Positions 55,236-56,578 of a DNA stretch of 56,578 nt are shown here, one piece after another. Each line of letters starts with the position of its first letter. The first letter of the stretch is position 1. This stretch comes from a virus, in IMG/VR virus record IMGVR_UViG_3300031673_016576, positions 1 to 56,578 of that record. One strand, written 5' to 3'. The notes below the pieces were generated by a model, which ran no database searches, was not told the origin of the DNA, and worked only from the letters and a program-made list of their open reading frames with translations. Position numbers and translations under genes: made by a program.

Positions 55236-56578
55236 GCTCCAAAGGAGCGGTGGAACCCTCGATAGCCTCCTGATGTATTCCACTCCGCCTTGCGATAAAA
55301 CGCCCGCCGAGCGATGTTCACAGCAGCTGCCTCGTCGGCGTCGAAATTGACATCACAAGCCGGACAGTAGAGATCTTCACCTTCCCGTTTGGCATCCTCC
55401 CCACACCGAGGACAAATCAACGATGAGTAAGCAGCGAAGACCTCGCGTGGTGGTAACATACCAGCCATCCGCAACTTGTAGCTGAGGATATGACCCATCT
55501 TGGCATACTGGGAACGTATAAATGCGCCGCTTGTCTGTAGGTTGAGATCTTCCATCACTACCAACGAGTGGTGCTCAACGGCCAACGCAACCAACGCATT
55601 GGCGATTGTGTGGAGCATCTGCTCTTGGTGTCGACGCTGCCAGGCTTGACGACGCACATGCCGACCACGCCTCTGTGCGGCCTGGCGCTTCCGTCCCAAT
55701 AGGATCTGTAGAGGACGCACGTCCCGACCAAGGCTCCCAACTCTGAGTGGTCGACCCTCTTTGTCTATGATTGCGTATGCCGCCTGTTTGATGATGCCGC
55801 GATCAACTCCAAGATAGGTTTCCTCTTCACCCCGCTCCATACTCTCGACTTGGAACTCGAAGCTTATATGTAGGAAGTACTCGCCATCGCGCCGACAAAG
55901 GCAGGCACAGCGCGCCTTCCCTTTCGTGAGATATTCCTCTTCGTGCCATATCCCAAACGCGAGTGGGAAACGCAACCTTGTAGGCTTCTGTGGCTTCGGC
56001 TGCACCGGTAGTGATACCACCCACTTCTCGTTGTCGAGTCGTTCGAGAGCAAAATCTCGGGCGCGTACATAGAGAAGCGGCCTGACAATCTCGCGCTCCT
56101 CACGTAGCAGACGGGATTGCCACGCTTGGTGGTCGAATGGATCACCAACCCACTCAGCGGCCTCTGCAAGGGCCTTCTGGTACCCATCAGACTGATATCC
56201 GTACAGTGGTGAGGGGTACTGGGGTTCATCAGTTGCGTCCTCATGGTTCTTCCTATCTTCCCAGGCCTGTCGTAGTTTGCAGTACGAAACAAGGTTCGTT
56301 AGGATATCTGATACTAAGCCGTCATATAGAGCGCTTGGCAAATCCGTTGCTGATAGCAAAGGACGGATTTCCTTCATTGCATTGAAGGGGCTGGGGAGTC
56401 TCTTACCATCGTGGAGATCACGAATCCACAGATCAGCCATGGGGCGGCAGCGCTCCAATGTATCTATATAGGCCTTGCTGTAACGGGCGAATACCTGGTC
56501 TAGGAGGGCACGTTTTCCAGTACCGGGATTGTATAGTTTGAGGATGGCTGTTTTCTGTACGATGACTGTGCACCTCAT
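55214..56578 (-). CDS. Compact Cas12/TnpB-like RNA-guided nuclease, 454 aa (start at window edge)
   Basis: A TnpB-sized type V effector. RuvC residues are intact: D259 in YLGVDRGI, E343 in VVMEDLNL and D415 in FDADEAAAVNIARR (the usual NAA is AAA). The zinc ribbon CPRC...CPAC spans 389-408. The N-terminus (TAILKLYNPGTGKRALLDQV) is the normal wedge start, so the ATG at 56578 is plausible though its ribosome site is outside the window. Similarity to the TnpB at 3880 is limited to these motifs. The gene overlaps its scaffold RNA and is followed by the array, with no adaptation genes. Probably phage-used, against competitors or host; nuclease activity is predicted, not shown. Confidence 0.9.
   Translation of the reverse strand: MRCTVIVQKTAILKLYNPGTGKRALLDQVFARYSKAYIDTLERCRPMADLWIRDLHDGKRLPSPFNAMKEIRPLLSATDLPSALYDGLVSDILTNLVSYCKLRQAWEDRKNHEDATDEPQYPSPLYGYQSDGYQKALAEAAEWVGDPFDHQAWQSRLLREEREIVRPLLYVRARDFALERLDNEKWVVSLPVQPKPQKPTRLRFPLAFGIWHEEEYLTKGKARCACLCRRDGEYFLHISFEFQVESMERGEEETYLGVDRGIIKQAAYAIIDKEGRPLRVGSLGRDVRPLQILLGRKRQAAQRRGRHVRRQAWQRRHQEQMLHTIANALVALAVEHHSLVVMEDLNLQTSGAFIRSQYAKMGHILSYKLRMAGMLPPREVFAAYSSLICPRCGEDAKREGEDLYCPACDVNFDADEAAAVNIARRAFYRKAEWNTSGGYRGFHRSFGALRVGAK

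Overview
This window is most of the structural half of a tailed (siphovirus-type) bacteriophage genome. It shows a terminase large subunit, portal, protease/scaffold, major capsid protein, major tail protein, frameshifted tail chaperone, tape measure of about 1,574 residues, tail hub, tail fibre and holin in canonical order. Base composition is GC-rich, GTG and TTG starts are frequent, genes overlap tightly (ATGA, TGATG, GTGA) and the visible promoters are sigma-70-like (TTGACA-17 nt-TACCAT/TATACT). No replication, integration or tRNA genes are seen, so the window is part of a larger genome. The host cannot be named from the sequence.

Layout. 1-660: end of an unknown gene, a 55-aa protein, a terminator, a promoter and a structured non-coding locus. 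657-3858: small zinc-ribbon and unknown genes and a secreted glycoside-hydrolase-like protein. 3865-5090: an IS200/IS605-type element carrying only tnpB. 5094-11875: accessory metabolism and regulation (DUF3850-like, PD-(D/E)XK nuclease, patatin-like lipase, epimerase, dCMP deaminase, GH-like protein, deoxyribosyltransferase-like protein), punctuated by a repeated stem-loop family. 11868-29265: packaging and head genes; the terminase carries a class 3 intein and an HNH gene sits after the capsid gene. 29262-33290: a glycosyltransferase cluster inside the structural operon. 33375-47750: tail genes. 47721-49052: lysis region. 49113-54580: a leftward operon with a zinc-ribbon paralogue, metallophosphoesterase, two glycosyltransferases, a dual-specificity-type phosphatase and a sigma-like factor. 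54702-56578: a compact CRISPR locus.

The most interesting system is at the two ends. At the right, a 454-aa TnpB-sized RuvC/zinc-ribbon effector ends inside a structured scaffold of about 120 nt with an anti-repeat; the scaffold is followed by seven 28-nt repeats with mostly 33-nt spacers. No cas1 or cas2 is visible. At the left, on the other strand and behind its own promoter, lies a 119/120-identical scaffold copy that still carries the last codons of the effector gene. It is followed at 14 nt by one repeat, so that anti-repeat, small hairpin and repeat can fold as a natural single-guide RNA. The arrangement (functional RNA beginning in the 3' end of the nuclease ORF, then split into scaffold and array) looks like an intermediate between TnpB-omegaRNA and type V CRISPR. 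The last, 19-nt spacer matches a phage promoter at 16 of 17 positions.

Other notable features are a six-copy covarying stem-loop with an invariant TGGAAACG loop, two mobile-type nuclease genes with promoters placed for leaderless mRNA, a +1 frameshift candidate in the tail chaperone, a CTG start for the tape measure, and six glycosyltransferase genes.
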